DNA from: Nipponacmea schrenckii
Taxonomy: Eukaryota > Mollusca > Gastropoda > Lottiidae
Length of the DNA stretch: 64,000 nt
Assembly: GCA_030562195.1 (NCBI GenBank)
Contig: JAUJPP010000012.1
Coordinates: 10,540,001-10,604,000, forward strand
Direction: 5' to 3'
In this document: one piece after another, positions 35,101 to 46,592 of the stretch
Layout: each line of letters opens with the position of its first letter
Numbering within the stretch: the first letter of the stretch is position 1
Position numbers and translations under genes: made by a program
The notes under the pieces: model-generated
Seen by the model: the letters and a program-made list of their open reading frames with translations, nothing else
The model's database searches: none
What the model was told of the DNA's origin: nothing

Positions 35101-38100
35101 TATTCTCAAAAATCTCTATTCCAGTATATTTTAAATGAATAGAAATGAAAGAAACAATAATATTATCTACCTCATTTAACCAGAATTCACTCCAAGTAGC
35201 ATTAGTTACCAAATTACCAAACCAACTATGAGTCTGTAAAATATATTCATGTAATAAATGTTAACGGTGTGTGATTAAAGTGGCTGTACAGATGTTTTGG
35301 AAACTTACAAAGAGCTGCCAACATGGACTGTCTTAATATCTCGAGTCTATTTGTGAGCCCGAACATGTCGGCCATGCTGGCAGAAGTATGTGCCACAAAT
35401 AGACCAGCATATGAGTAGTCGCCCTTGACTCTCCTATTACGCGCCACAACTACTATTATTCTCTCTGAAGACACGTATGTCGTTAAAAAACTGCGAGCAA
35501 GTGTGATAATGATGAGCTACCAATGTTTCATTGGACAATGTTTTTACGTAAATAAAATCATAATTTGCCCAATGACTGATTTTAATACAATAAATTTTGT
35601 TTGACTGTGAGATTTGCAAGCGCTACCATGAGACTGGGAGGTCTCTTTAAATATCTGGAGACTCACGTTCAATCTGTGAGACTTGGCAAAACTGCTGACA
35701 ATATCAATGTAAACCATTTAATTTTATTGTTCTTGCCACTCCATTGAACTAAGTGACATCACTACTTTTATAATATTATTTGGCTACTACATGGATGCTC
35801 CTAATTCAATGGTCAATGCATGAAGAATAAATAAGAAGTAAATAAAAGCTTACTATCTCATGTATAACAACATCAGTTAATGATTTATCTCCCACAAGTA
35901 AACAAGGTGTAACAAAGGTCAGACATGGGTTCTCCATACCACCAAATGGAAAACTGGGAGGCATGATCAAAATATCATATTTCTCCCAAACATAGGGTCC
36001 AAATAACTTTTCTCCAGTAGTAATAAACTCTTCTACTACTCCATTAAATTCATTCTTAGCTTTTTCCTAAAATAACAGTCAATATGTTTAATCAAATTAA
36101 CATATACAAGTTGGTGCAACAAAAACAAAAAACAACCTAATTTGCCATCTTTAATTGTCATTTATGCTACAGTTTATAAACATATTCAGGAAAAGGTAAA
36201 TGAAACTGTTTGTTTTTTCTTCCTTTCAAATAAAATTAAATAAAATTGAAAATCTAACTTGATATTTCTTTACTCACCAAAACACTTGGTTCAGCCCAAA
36301 CTTTACTACGAGGACCAATATCAGCAGACTGGATATCACCGACAGCTAAAGCTATTAAATAACATTGTACTGGTTGTTTGAGACTAAAGTAATATGTATC
36401 TTTATCACCTGTTAGATTAGGAACACTACCATAACTACTTTCACTAGCACTCATTACTGCTGTAAATCCTTTTGGAATCTAAATAAATAGATGATTTAAT
36501 GTATACCTAGAAATGAAGGAAACCAACAGTCATCTCGATTTACTAAAAGATTGCTTGCCAGGAAAGGTAATATATACAACCAATTGCAGCATTCAATTTG
36601 AACCAAAACCTGACGGTACGGTAACAATTACCTAAAAAATATATATTCAACTTTCAGTCATATTTTTTTTCTGTGGTGATAAATGTACAATATTCCTAAG
36701 CTTTATTAAAATCTGTCAAGAATTATAGCTAATAACAAGGCAATAACTCATTAAAGATTTTTAAGTAATTTTGATTTTTAATATAGTTCGTCCTTGGGTG
36801 ATAATAAACAAACAATTTCAGCAAGTTTTGTCAAAACCCCATAAGTGTTTACGAGCTAAAAATCCAACAAAGGAAATAATTCATAGTAAATATATGTCGA
36901 TATTTTTTTAAAAGATTTTAGGCTTCATCCATGGTAGATAAGATTTCAGCAAGTTTCGTCGAAATCTGTGAAGAATTAAAACTTCTTGACTGTATACAAG
37001 CTAAAAATTGAATGTGTTTTCAAAACGAGACAAATTGTGGAGAGACTGACTGACAACAATATAATATGCTCTACTTTTCATGTGGGCGTATAAAAGGAAA
37101 ACAATTATTATAATAAATATCAAACAAGTTGATTTGACAAATTTATAGTGGATCGAAGATAATTAACTTTTTTTTGAACATGTCTTATATCTAATTAAAT
37201 AGTAAAGATATTTTTACCTTTACGTTAGCAGTATATGGTGTTTTAACAGCAGGGGTATCTTGACAGGGAAAGAATGATCTGTTACATGCTGCTTGTCCTT
37301 GAGTATACAAATATGGCTTCACTTTCCCTATTATATCAAAGATAAAATTTCTACACTGCTTCTAATTCCAGCATACAAACAATATGGTACAAGCCACAAA
37401 TAAAATCAAATTGGAAATATGCCAAACAAAAACTCAAAAGAGGCTATTAATAATGTATGGTGTATAATCCATATTTTTTTTTTGCTTGTAAATGTTATTA
37501 AAGATAACATTCAATGGGATATCACATCAAAATTGAAATCTAAAAACTTTTTTGTTATCAACAAATGTTTAATTTTTAAAAATCAAGTTGATAACAACAT
37601 ACCTGCTGTTTGTAGAGGATCTAACCAACAGACACCTGTACCGCCAGTAGCTATAAAACTTATCCATAACTTAAATTCATTTCCATCTAACTTACTCTCA
37701 GGAATCTACAATTCATTTCAAACAAGATAAAAAATAATATCAACTTTCTCGTAATTTCCATTTTCCACAGAACTTTGTAAATGAGATATTTGAATAGGGT
37801 TTTGAGTATTTAAGAGTCAGAATGTTTTGTACTAGTATATTTTTACTACCTGTATATGTAAAGCAGTTCCATAATCTGTGAATGGTTTTATCTCAAATTT
37901 TAAGTCGGTGTCATTTTGCTGCAGACCAACTCTTGTGACTTGTAAAGTTTGATGAACATCAAGAATTACTGTAAATTATACAAAAAAGTACAATTACAAA
38001 GACATTTGTGTATTCACAACCCATGAAACCATCATAATAAAAATGGTTGAAATTTTTCCTTGTTTGAGCTTTCAACCAACCTTCTTTTGTCTTCTCTGGT

Positions 38101-38252
38101 GAGGCGATTAAGGCACAAGTTATAACTTCTACACCTTTAATTTCTTTCTTGTCAAAATTGATATCAAAATCAAAATGGTAACTAGATACTTTAATTTCTC
38201 TAAAGTTGGATGCAGTCGCAACATCCGTTGCAGAATCAGAATGTAGACGCAT
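32165..38252 (-). CDS. aminopeptidase B (RNPEP), complete, 13 coding exons
   Basis: A 617-residue M1 zinc aminopeptidase that trims N-terminal basic residues. Exons: 38252-38081, 37968-37850, 37705-37603, 37327-37218, 36478-36278, 36066-35854, 35233-35171, 34709-34590, 34295-34116, 33798-33610, 33143-32997, 32792-32708, 32316-32165. All introns are GT-AG and phases agree throughout. Visible signatures are FGGMENP (about 276-282), the zinc site HEITH with the third ligand E 19 residues on (304-327), and PYEKG with the probable catalytic tyrosine (near 393). The phase-0 intron 6 cuts the zinc motif between HEI and [22 protein letters not shown] and [10 protein letters not shown] favour RNPEP over leukotriene A4 hydrolase, which has HSWTGN there. 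The C-terminal helical domain ends ...[11 protein letters not shown]. Length is close to human RNPEP (650) and LTA4H (611). No signal peptide is seen at the chosen ATG. Confidence 0.93.
36690..37095 (-). repeat. copy of the GGGCGTATA hairpin-headed repeat family, in an RNPEP intron
   Basis: In the intron between RNPEP exons 4 and 5, the minus strand from 37095 starts TTTTATACGCCCACATGAAA and continues with GTCAGTCAGTC, ACAATTTG, and the core phrases AGCTTGTA and TTTCGACGAAACTTGCTGAAAT. These match the copies at 48.9-50.6 kb. It is a shortened copy on the opposite strand. Confidence 0.65.
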
Positions 38253-38579
38253 TGTAGCTTGAATTCCTTAGCTTGGTGTTGCTGGGTTGTGACAGAAACC
38301 GAAAGTAGACTAGTGGGCGTTCCCTTAATCCTTCATTCGGCACGTCGAGATAAATTTGTGTTTTCACAACAGACAACTACAACTTCAGAGTCATTAAATT
38401 TTTCATTTAATATTATACGATTGTAATTTAATAAGCCTACATAGATTAATGCAGAACATGAACTCTCTTTATTACGATTGACATTACTTGATTACGTTTT
38501 GAATTGGTCAAAAGTATTACTGGCTCTGAATACTGGTTACGTTGTATTTCATCCGGAAGTACACGTGTACATTGTAAAC
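38253..38579. promoter_or_regulatory. shared promoter region of RNPEP and SLC39A7
   Basis: The start codons of RNPEP (minus) and SLC39A7 (plus) are 327 bp apart, head to head. The gap must hold both 5' UTRs and core promoters. No clear TATA box was seen next to either start, which suits a bidirectional housekeeping promoter. That regulation is inferred from the arrangement only. Confidence 0.55.
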
Positions 38580-40491
38580 ATGGCTTTCAAAATGATGTCC
38601 CGAAATTGGATACTTTTGTCCAGCTTTTTACTTGGACTTGTTGTTTGGAATTTTTTGGCAGTGCATGGACATGGACATGCTCACGATCATGGACATGCAC
38701 ACGACCATGGTCATTCACACGACGAGGCTCCGTCATTCAAATATAGTCAACAAGCCAACGATCCGCCTCCAAAAAAACAGGCATCAGACAGTCACGGACA
38801 TGGTCATGCTCATGGAGGACATGGACACGCACATTCACACGAAGGACATGGTCATGCACACCATGGAGGGCATGGTCATGCACATCACGGCGGACATGGA
38901 CATGCTCATTCTGAACCAGACCATGGTGATCCTTCAGATTTTGCAGAGAGATACTTAGGAGCAAATCAGAAGACATCAAATCAAGGGTCAATGATGCTGT
39001 GGTTACAAGCATTGGGTGCTACTGCATTTATTAGCGTTTCACCTGTATTTATTCTATTAGTCATTCCATTGGATAAATCTGAAGAACATCAACCATTATT
39101 GAAAGTATTATTAAGTTTTGCTTCCGGAGGATTGCTCGGTGATGCCTTTCTTCATTTAATTCCTCATGCAGTGAATCCCCATTCTCATGGAGGAGATGGT
39201 CATGATCATGGACATTCACATGGACACAGTCATGGTGAAGGGGGTCATGGACATGATATGAGTGTGGGATTATGGGTACTTGGAGGAATTATTGCCTTTT
39301 TAATTGTTGAGAAATTTGTTAGATGGGTAAAGGGTGGACATGCTCATTCTCACTCACACAGTGCTCCAAAACCTAAGGTAGATGAGACTACAAAGAAAGC
39401 AAAGAAAGCAAAACATAGTGATGATGAAGCAGAAGATGAAAATAAAGATGAGAAGCCTAAAACAGAAGATAACTCAGACAAGAAAGCAGTCAAGTCTAGT
39501 AGTGACAAAACAGAAGAAAAGAAAGATATAGAGGAAAAGGGTACATCTATTTCCTTTGTTTCATACTTTCACTTAACTTTATGAGTAAAAGAAAGAGAAA
39601 ATCAATATTAATGTCTATATCATTGCTAAATATCAGTCAAAAATTTCTAATTTAAATATAAATTTGGCTTGGAAATTATTGTACATTAAAGTAACTTTCT
39701 TACATTTGATCATTTTAGAGAAACTAGTGGTAGTAGATCCATTGAAAGATATAATTGAAGATATAAAAGTAGCAGGTTATTTAAATCTTGCAGCTGATTT
39801 TGCCCACAATTTTACTGATGGCTTAGCTATTGGTGCATCGTTTATTGCTGGCCGTAATGTTGGAATCATTACCACAGTTACTATATTTTTACATGAAATA
39901 CCTCATGAAATTGGTGATTTTGCCATTCTAGTCCAATCTGGCTGTTCTAAAAGAAAGGTATGTACCGGTACTGAAGCAATTTTATTTTACCATGTAAAAA
40001 ATACCTTTTTAAAAAAGACTGATGGCATATATTTCTGTCCAGAATTATCTGATAATAAAAAATTTAGCTTAACTATTAGATTAATTTGCTGTGTCGGCTT
40101 ATTTAGTATTCTTGTTGTATCACTCAATATAATAAACCTACCAGAATAACCAAAGTATCTTAAAAAAAACATTATTGTTATGTGTATCAAATACTATACA
40201 TTATGCATCTTGAGTAATTTATTTTAAAAAATATTTCAGGCCATGTTGTTACAGTTCTCTACAGCTATTGGTGCAATGTTAGGTACAGTGTGTAGTTTAT
40301 TAGCTGAAGGTGCAGGAGATGCTGCTATTGCTTGGATACTTCCATTTACAGCTGGTGGTTTTATTTACATAGCTACAGTATCAGTGATACCTGAATTATT
40401 AGAAGATAGTACATTAGGACAGTCATGTAAAGAAATAATAGCTTTATTATTAGGAGTTTATATGATGGTTCTTATTGCTCAATATGAATAA
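38580..40491 (+). CDS. zinc transporter ZIP7 / Catsup homologue, 3 exons
   Basis: A 483-residue ZIP transporter that releases zinc from the ER/Golgi to the cytosol. Exons: 38580-39540, 39719-39957, 40240-40491, with consistent phases. The ATG at 38580 gives a signal-like N terminus ([19 protein letters not shown]); the frame is open further upstream, but no earlier ATG is as good. Residues 30-115 are rich in HGHAH/HDHGH repeats, the zinc-binding luminal segment of this subfamily. Membrane segments follow, with [11 protein letters not shown], a second histidine stretch ([19 protein letters not shown]), and a charged cytosolic loop ending at exon 1. Exon 2 has the intramembrane zinc motifs HNFTDG and [13 protein letters not shown], and exon 3 has the last two helices. 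Human SLC39A7 has 469 residues. An AATAAA overlaps the stop codon, and others lie downstream. Confidence 0.94.
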
Positions 40492-41805
40492 AGAATTGAT
40501 AGTTATTACGGGTGGTGGATACTGTTATTTACATAGATATACTGGTAGACTCAGTCAAGTTTATGCTGTATAGAATGTTGGTTTACAGATTTAATCCTAT
40601 TAAGATCATTATAGATGCTTCTTTTGCCTCAAAAGAATTACAGTTTTAAAGCCATCTGCTAATTGGGTTTAAGCCAGTGCTTGTATTTCGTTCATTTTTG
40701 TCATTTTTATTTCTTGAAAATAAAGGTGGACAATCAAGGTAGAAATACATTGCCCTTTCCAGTCATCTGACCTCAGCCAATTTAAGATATTTCATTTCTA
40801 AAGCCTTGAATTGTTGAAATGCTCAAGTTTTGTGACATTATGGTTAGTAGTGAAAGTGAAGAAATAGAAATTTATTTTATAAAGATGTATGAATGAAAAA
40901 TCTGAGTGAAGTTGTTTAAAACTTAAAGGTGCTTTACTTACTTATCTTGCCTCTATCAATATTCTGTTTCCATCAAGTGAGGTTGGTTAATTATCTTATG
41001 TATTTGCTGTGATTGGTTAAGTGTGAAACATTTTCTTTATCATTAATGCCTCTACATCGGTCTCATTGATATAATTTGTTAGTGAAGTTGATTGGTAAAA
41101 TATGTTATTTGTGGATTGATATGTAATTGATTACTGAAAATGTATTTTCATATTAGACAAGGATTGAACAAATAATAATTTATCCAACATGCTGTAAATC
41201 AGCTACATATGTTTAAAATAGAAATTATAATACAAGACTATATTTTAAGTCAAGTTTTGTTTCACTTCAACTGAATACAATTAGTAATATTTCACATCAA
41301 AAGGAGACCTAATTTTTATTAAATAAACGCTTGTAAAGGTTCATAGGATTTTGGGCCTAATGTTTTTCAAGATTTCTATTGTAAAATACATGCACTCATT
41401 CCATGTTCAATCATTGAGCATCATTTAAAAATATTTTGTTGTGAATGTTATGATGTTTAACCTTCTCCACATCTATATTGTTGTTAAATCATTGTCACTG
41501 AATCTTGTGTATAAAATTGTATAATAAAGGTGTTGTTTGAGCCGAGCAAAGATATTTATACTCATCAGGGTTCTATTCCATTTTGTGAACATGAGCATTC
41601 AAACTTTACTTTATAGTAGAAAATTTGTTTTAGATACTTTATAGTTTAAACATACTACTTAAACTTCCAAAAATAAGGTGGAAATTTGATTTCTAACTGG
41701 ATGTGAATAAATATCTCTGCTCTATTATAACTTATGATTGAGAGTCTGCTTGTACAAGTTTGAGACAAAGTGTTAAAATAAAACAATTTGAATTATGTCA
41801 GTTTT
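40492..41805. other. 3' UTR and downstream DNA of SLC39A7
   Basis: AT-rich, with AATAAA hexamers near 40718, 41322 and 41522 that could end SLC39A7 transcripts. No other gene seen. Confidence 0.5.
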
Positions 41806-42832
41806 TTATATGCCACATTATTATGTGGTCGTATATTGTCGTCACACCTGTCCCTCTGTTGGTCCTTCCGTCCGTCCACAATTGACTTGTGAACGCAATA
41901 GAGACTACAGTTTTTGTCGGATTGAAAGAAACTCGCTGTGATCATTTGTGTTGATGAGATCATGGACAAGTTCGAAATTTGGGGATTTTTCAATGAAAGG
42001 TTTTTGAGTTATTGCACTTGACTTAGTCCAAACGCGTCAAAATCGGCTTGTGAACGCGATAGAGACTACAGTTTTCAATAAATTTGCTGTGATCATTTAT
42101 ATTGAAGAGATGTCGGACAAATTCAAAATTGACAATTTTTCGATTGAATGGTTTTTGAGTTATTGCCCTTGACTTAGTTGAAACTCGTTAAAATTGGCTT
42201 GTAAACGCTATAGAAACTACAGTTTTCATCGGATTTGTATGATACTTGCTGTGTTTGAAAAAGCATTTTTTTCGATTAATGGTTTTTGCATTATTACACT
42301 TGACTTAGTCAAAACACAGCCAAATTGGCTTGTGAACACGATAGACATCACAATTTCCATTGGACTTGAATGAAATTTGGTGTTTGATGAAATCATGGAC
42401 AAGTTTGATAGTGACGATTTATCGGTGAACGTTTTTTGAGTTATTGGCCTTGACTAAGTCAAAACGTGTCGAAATAGACTTGTGAACACCATATAGACAA
42501 CAGTTTTCATCTGATTGGAATGAAATTTGATGTGATCATTGAAGTTGATGATATCTTGGTCAAGTTAGAAATTGACGATTTTTCGATGGACGGTTTTTGA
42601 GTTATAGCACATGACTTATTCAAAACGAGACGAAATTGGGCTTTTGATTGCGATAGACAATACAGTTTTTATCTGATTTGAATGAAATTTGGTGTGGACA
42701 TTTTTAATGATGAGAACTTGGATTAGACCTTAATAATGTTAGGTAAGAGTTTCTGCTGCGTTAAAACAGAAAATATATTTTAAAGTGGGCGTATCTTGCC
42801 AGGAGACCACTTGTTAACTTTATAAAAGCAAA
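41806..42832 (+). repeat. hairpin-headed repeat element with about 150-bp tandem core
   Basis: The copy starts with a degenerate hairpin (TATATGCCACA...ATGTGGTCGTATA), then TTGTCGTCAC and a GTCC-rich piece, then ACAATTG. The core repeats a unit of about 130-160 bp; TTTTGAGTTATTGC-like phrases occur near 42002, 42152, 42283, 42434 and 42594, each followed by GGCTTGTGAACGCGATAGA-like text. It ends with GTGGGCGTATCTTGCCAGG near 42785-42805. No protein is encoded. Confidence 0.8.
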
Positions 42833-43391
42833 TTGTCTTACAAATCCCAAAAAAAGGTTTTAAAATTGTCTTATTGTGGACTGGAAATGAGATTTAGATT
42901 GGAGTAGACAATAAATGTATTTAGCTATGAATATGTTATTTCTCTTGCTCATATTACCACAGTCTTGAGGAAATATGACAAACCAGGGCATTGTTTGGGA
43001 CTATTGACTGTGTTATAACATTATAAAGATGCTGAGAGTGGAATATAAAATATAAAGGTGTTAGGAATTGTCAAAGATTTTGTCTCATGTTTTTAACTAC
43101 ACATCAAATTTGAATTTAAATAATTTATTAAATAACACAAAATCAGAAAGAAACAAAAAGCAACTGAGACAACTCATCTTCTCAAAATCATTAACCCTAT
43201 AATAATACATTTTACTGAAAATATTCATGATTTTTACATTATACATTTAAGCATAGGGAAACTTTCAATCTTGAGGGAGAACTAATTTTGAAGTTTTTAC
43301 TGAGGCACAACACTTTTTTTTTTTTTGATCCACACATAAATACAGCAGTAATACAAAGCTATAATTTTATTTTCTAAAGACTATCACTCTT
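42833..43391. other. region downstream of TTC19
   Basis: This holds the presumed 3' UTR of TTC19 (minus strand) and spacer. No further feature seen. Confidence 0.45.
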
Positions 43392-45618
43392 TCATTTCGA
43401 ACTCTTTGAACGAAATTCTTTGACTTTGTTAAGACATTCATTTGCTTGTTTCATTGCATATTGATCTGAATTTCTAGTTGCCAATAGGAGACTCTTCTTA
43501 CATGCTGATTCAGTCTCTGATATTTCTCCTCTTGCAAGATGAAGAGCTCCTACGGTAGAATATAATGTAGCTCTGACCGGGAAGTCTGATTTCTGTGAAT
43601 TATGAATGGCTGATTTCAGAATTTCATCAGCTTTCTCCAAATCCTCATTTAACAGAAGAGCTATTGCCAGATCATTCATTATAACTAAAGTTTGCTCATT
43701 AGTCTCTCCTAACAATGACTTGGCTACATCAAGAGATTCTGTTAACATAGTCAATGATAAACTTATCTTATTTCTATGTAACAAATATAGTCCATATCCT
43801 TGTAAAGCCATCCCTAAAAATCCCTTTGTATCATTATCAACATGGGAATCATTTGCTAATTTCTCCTTTTGAGTGTTAATACAAAATTCAAATCCTTGCA
43901 CAGCCTCACTATCACGTTGCTGCATTGCATAGATTGTTGCTAATTTTAATGACATTTCAACCATAGCATTATCGGTTTTTCCCTTTCCACTTTCTAAATA
44001 TCCCTTCATTGTTTCTTTAAATAGACTTTCTGCCTTTTCAAGTTCTTGTCTTGTCAGTGCATTGTTTGCTAAAATATCATAAATATATATCTTAGCCTTT
44101 AGATATTCATCTTTAGAAAGTTTTTTCTGACTAAATTCTTGATCTGCTTTTTTAAGGGCTCTATGTAAATACATTTCAGCTTTTTCTCCTTCATCTTTCA
44201 TTTGAGCTAATATTGCATGTTTTATCAGTAAAACAACTTCAGTATCTTCCCCACTCTTAGCTTTCTTCAGTCCTTCTTTATCATCTTCTACATGTACTAA
44301 GGGGGCTGCTAGAAGGCTAGAAACTATGCCTACTGTTAATTGAGACTTAAATTTGTTTCTGGAAGAAGAAAAATAGTTAGTTATGATATTATTAAAAAAC
44401 TTAATATATTTCATTGGCCATTACCGATAGCCTACCAGTAAGTAATGATCAGATTTAAAAAGGATTTTTTTTGTGTGATTTTTTAGGGGCCTGTAATTTA
44501 AAGGAAAAACCTCACTAGATGTCCCACAGAAATTACAGATTGAGAAAAATGCATCAAATTTTTAATTACAAGTAGATCTATGACACTGCATATTTTTTTT
44601 AGTTGGAAGCAGTTTTTTTCTTAAAGGGATAATAGACGTTACAAGAAACATAAAATTTTAAAATTCAATCAAACTTGACAAATAACAGTAGGCCTATATC
44701 CATCAGTGGAATTACCTTGTGTGATAACTATAGGCCTACATAATAATCCCTCTATAATCCGATAAATCCACAAAATCAAGTAGTTAATTATAAAACCCTT
44801 AATGCATCCGTTAAGCTATTTTCCAATTGTAATAAAGGGAAGTAACTTTAATATATGGTTTTCCCCCGTCCTTGACCTCAACTCTTGAAATAACCTTAAC
44901 ATAGTCAGGCAAAGAAAACCGAGAAAAAGCAATTCATATGATTTTGAATGAATACTTCAAAACTGATAACATATTCAAACATAATTAATCATAATAATAT
45001 TTGTTTGTATAAACCATAGCATGATTGCCATAGCATGCTTGTGCAAGGATGTTTTAGCGCTGCTTCCCCAAACACTTTTATTCTCAACTGAAGAGAATCG
45101 TCGCTTGCTCACTTTTTTGAATAATTCCGGGTATAGTTTTATTGTCGCTTTTTGATAAAAAAAAAATACTTTTTTAACTAAAAGTCAATATTAACCACAA
45201 ATATTAGCCGTAGGGTAGGTGTGTATTATAACAACTATTATCCCTTTAAGTTTAATATTCAAGTACCGGTAAAGTAATTGTGTAAATTTCTATTTTCATA
45301 ACAGACCAAAATATGAAAATTTTAGAGATCTTGTTGAAAGTATTGGGTTTAATATTTGTTTTGGTCTACTTGTGGAGTAGCCTACTTATGGGTTTGTGGG
45401 CCATAAGGCATAACGGCAGTTTACCTCCTCCGATCTTAACTTTCGTATATTTATTATAGGCTACCCTACCTTTCATTCCCAGAATACCTGTGAAAATATC
45501 GTTTACCATGCGGTAATACGAAATGCCTGAATGTACTTTTATAATGATTCAAGCCTGCATAACTTGTTCCAAGTGTCCTGATCATTGGAAACTGTTTCCA
45601 GAAAAAAATTTTCGACAT
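43392..45618 (-). CDS. TTC19 homologue, mitochondrial complex III factor, 2 exons
   Basis: A 365-residue tetratricopeptide protein of the mitochondrial inner membrane that keeps respiratory complex III clear of Rieske-protein fragments. Exon 1 (45618-45488) begins ATG with a basic, aromatic, acid-free leader (MSKIFFWKQFPMIRTLGTSY) and ends at CACAG/GTATTC in phase 2. Exon 2 (44358-43392) follows a TTTTTCTTCTTCCAG acceptor in matching phase. The apparent in-frame ATG at 44414 lies upstream of that acceptor, in the intron, so it is not the start. After the leader come a hydrophobic segment (VGIVSSLLAAPLV) and TPR-type helices, including LLIKHAILAQMKDEGEKAEM, ILANNALTRQELEKAESLF, MVEMSLKLATIYAMQQRDSE and GFEFCINT, which match human TTC19 (380 residues). 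The intron contains a TTAA-flanked miniature element. Confidence 0.88.
44621..45249. mobile_element. TTAA-flanked MITE, copy 1 (in the TTC19 intron)
   Basis: The element runs from TTAAAGGGATAATAGACGTT to AACAACTATTATCCCTTTAA, with TTAA on both ends (44621-44624 and 45246-45249). Its length is 629 bp. The interior shares ATATCCATCAGTGGA, CCGATAAATCCACAAAAT, AGGGAAGTAACT and GATGTTTTAGCG with the copy at 60.6-61.0 kb. TTAA duplication with inverted ends suggests a piggyBac-mobilised non-autonomous family. It has no open frame of note. Confidence 0.88.
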
Positions 45619-46592
45619 TGTCAATGACATCTACATCGCACGTCCTCCCACACTCCCCCAATTATTCTTCAAGGCACGTCAACCCGTCGCCACCATTTTG
45701 AAATCCGTCGTCCCTCGAGGTCAATGTACATTTTAAAGAATGTATACAAAAAAAAATAGAAAACGAAATATATCGTCACGCTTTAAACTCTCTTATCACG
45801 CTTCCGCTGCCTTATATAATAATATAAAAATATAATAATGAACTAAAATTGATTAAAAGTGATTATTGCATTGATTATGATTTACAGTCTGAAATAAAGT
45901 CTTAATTAAATGCTATTTACATCAATTGCTTTTATTAAACTTAAATCATTCTATGAAGCTTCGGAACGTTTTAAAAAGTGAGCCGGTTCAGCGTGAAGCG
46001 TCACATATACAATAAATCCCTTTTCTTAAATGAAAAAAGACTTTATCCCCAAAATATAAGTTTTTCTTTGTCAATAAAGTATGATTAATCATGTTTTTGT
46101 ATTGTACTAGAATTAATCTGACTATATTTTGACATTTTGGTAAATATAAAATAATTTCGTTTTTTCATATTATACCGATAATATTAGTCTCTATTACCCT
46201 GTTTGTAAGGTACCCTAGACGGGCGACGGACGACGGACATTCTGCGACGGACAACGGGCTATTTTCGGCGCGTCGACGTATCTGGTAGACCTGACTCCAT
46301 GAAGCTAAATTCTATAAAAATGGTATATCCTTTTATTTCCAAATAATTGTGTGGACAGATCTTTATAATTTTAATGTCAAATAAAACGTGAATTATTTCG
46401 TTTTGTATGCAATCAATATTTTTGATTTTAAAATATCATCTTGAGAAAATGGAAACTCGCCGTGGCGCGAATGAAACACTATTGTGAAAATTATAACGTG
46501 AAAATACATCACTGTCCTACATTGTCATGCATTAATGCTCACACTCTCTTTATCAAAATCTTCTTTACTTTCGAGTTTTTAAAACTTTCATA
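45619..46592. promoter_or_regulatory. divergent region between TTC19 and the TDRD5-like gene
   Basis: 974 bp separate the two start codons. Near 46219-46275 there is a GC-rich patch with repeated GACGGAC words (GGGCGACGGACGACGGACATT and on), then GGCGCGTCGACG. It stands out from the AT-rich surroundings and may be a CpG-type promoter element. That function is inferred. Confidence 0.4.

Noticed and set aside
32165..38252. Leukotriene A4 hydrolase as identity
   Set aside because: The family is shared, but [17 protein letters not shown] and [10 protein letters not shown] match aminopeptidase B rather than the HSWTGN and NEGHTVY version of LTA4H.
38478..38579. Longer N terminus for SLC39A7
   Set aside because: The frame upstream is open only from a TTG and lacks a better ATG; the ATG at 38580 gives the expected signal-like start.
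44359..44414. ATG at 44414 as start of TTC19
   Set aside because: It lies before a strong pyrimidine-tract acceptor and would replace a good mitochondrial leader exon that fits in phase.
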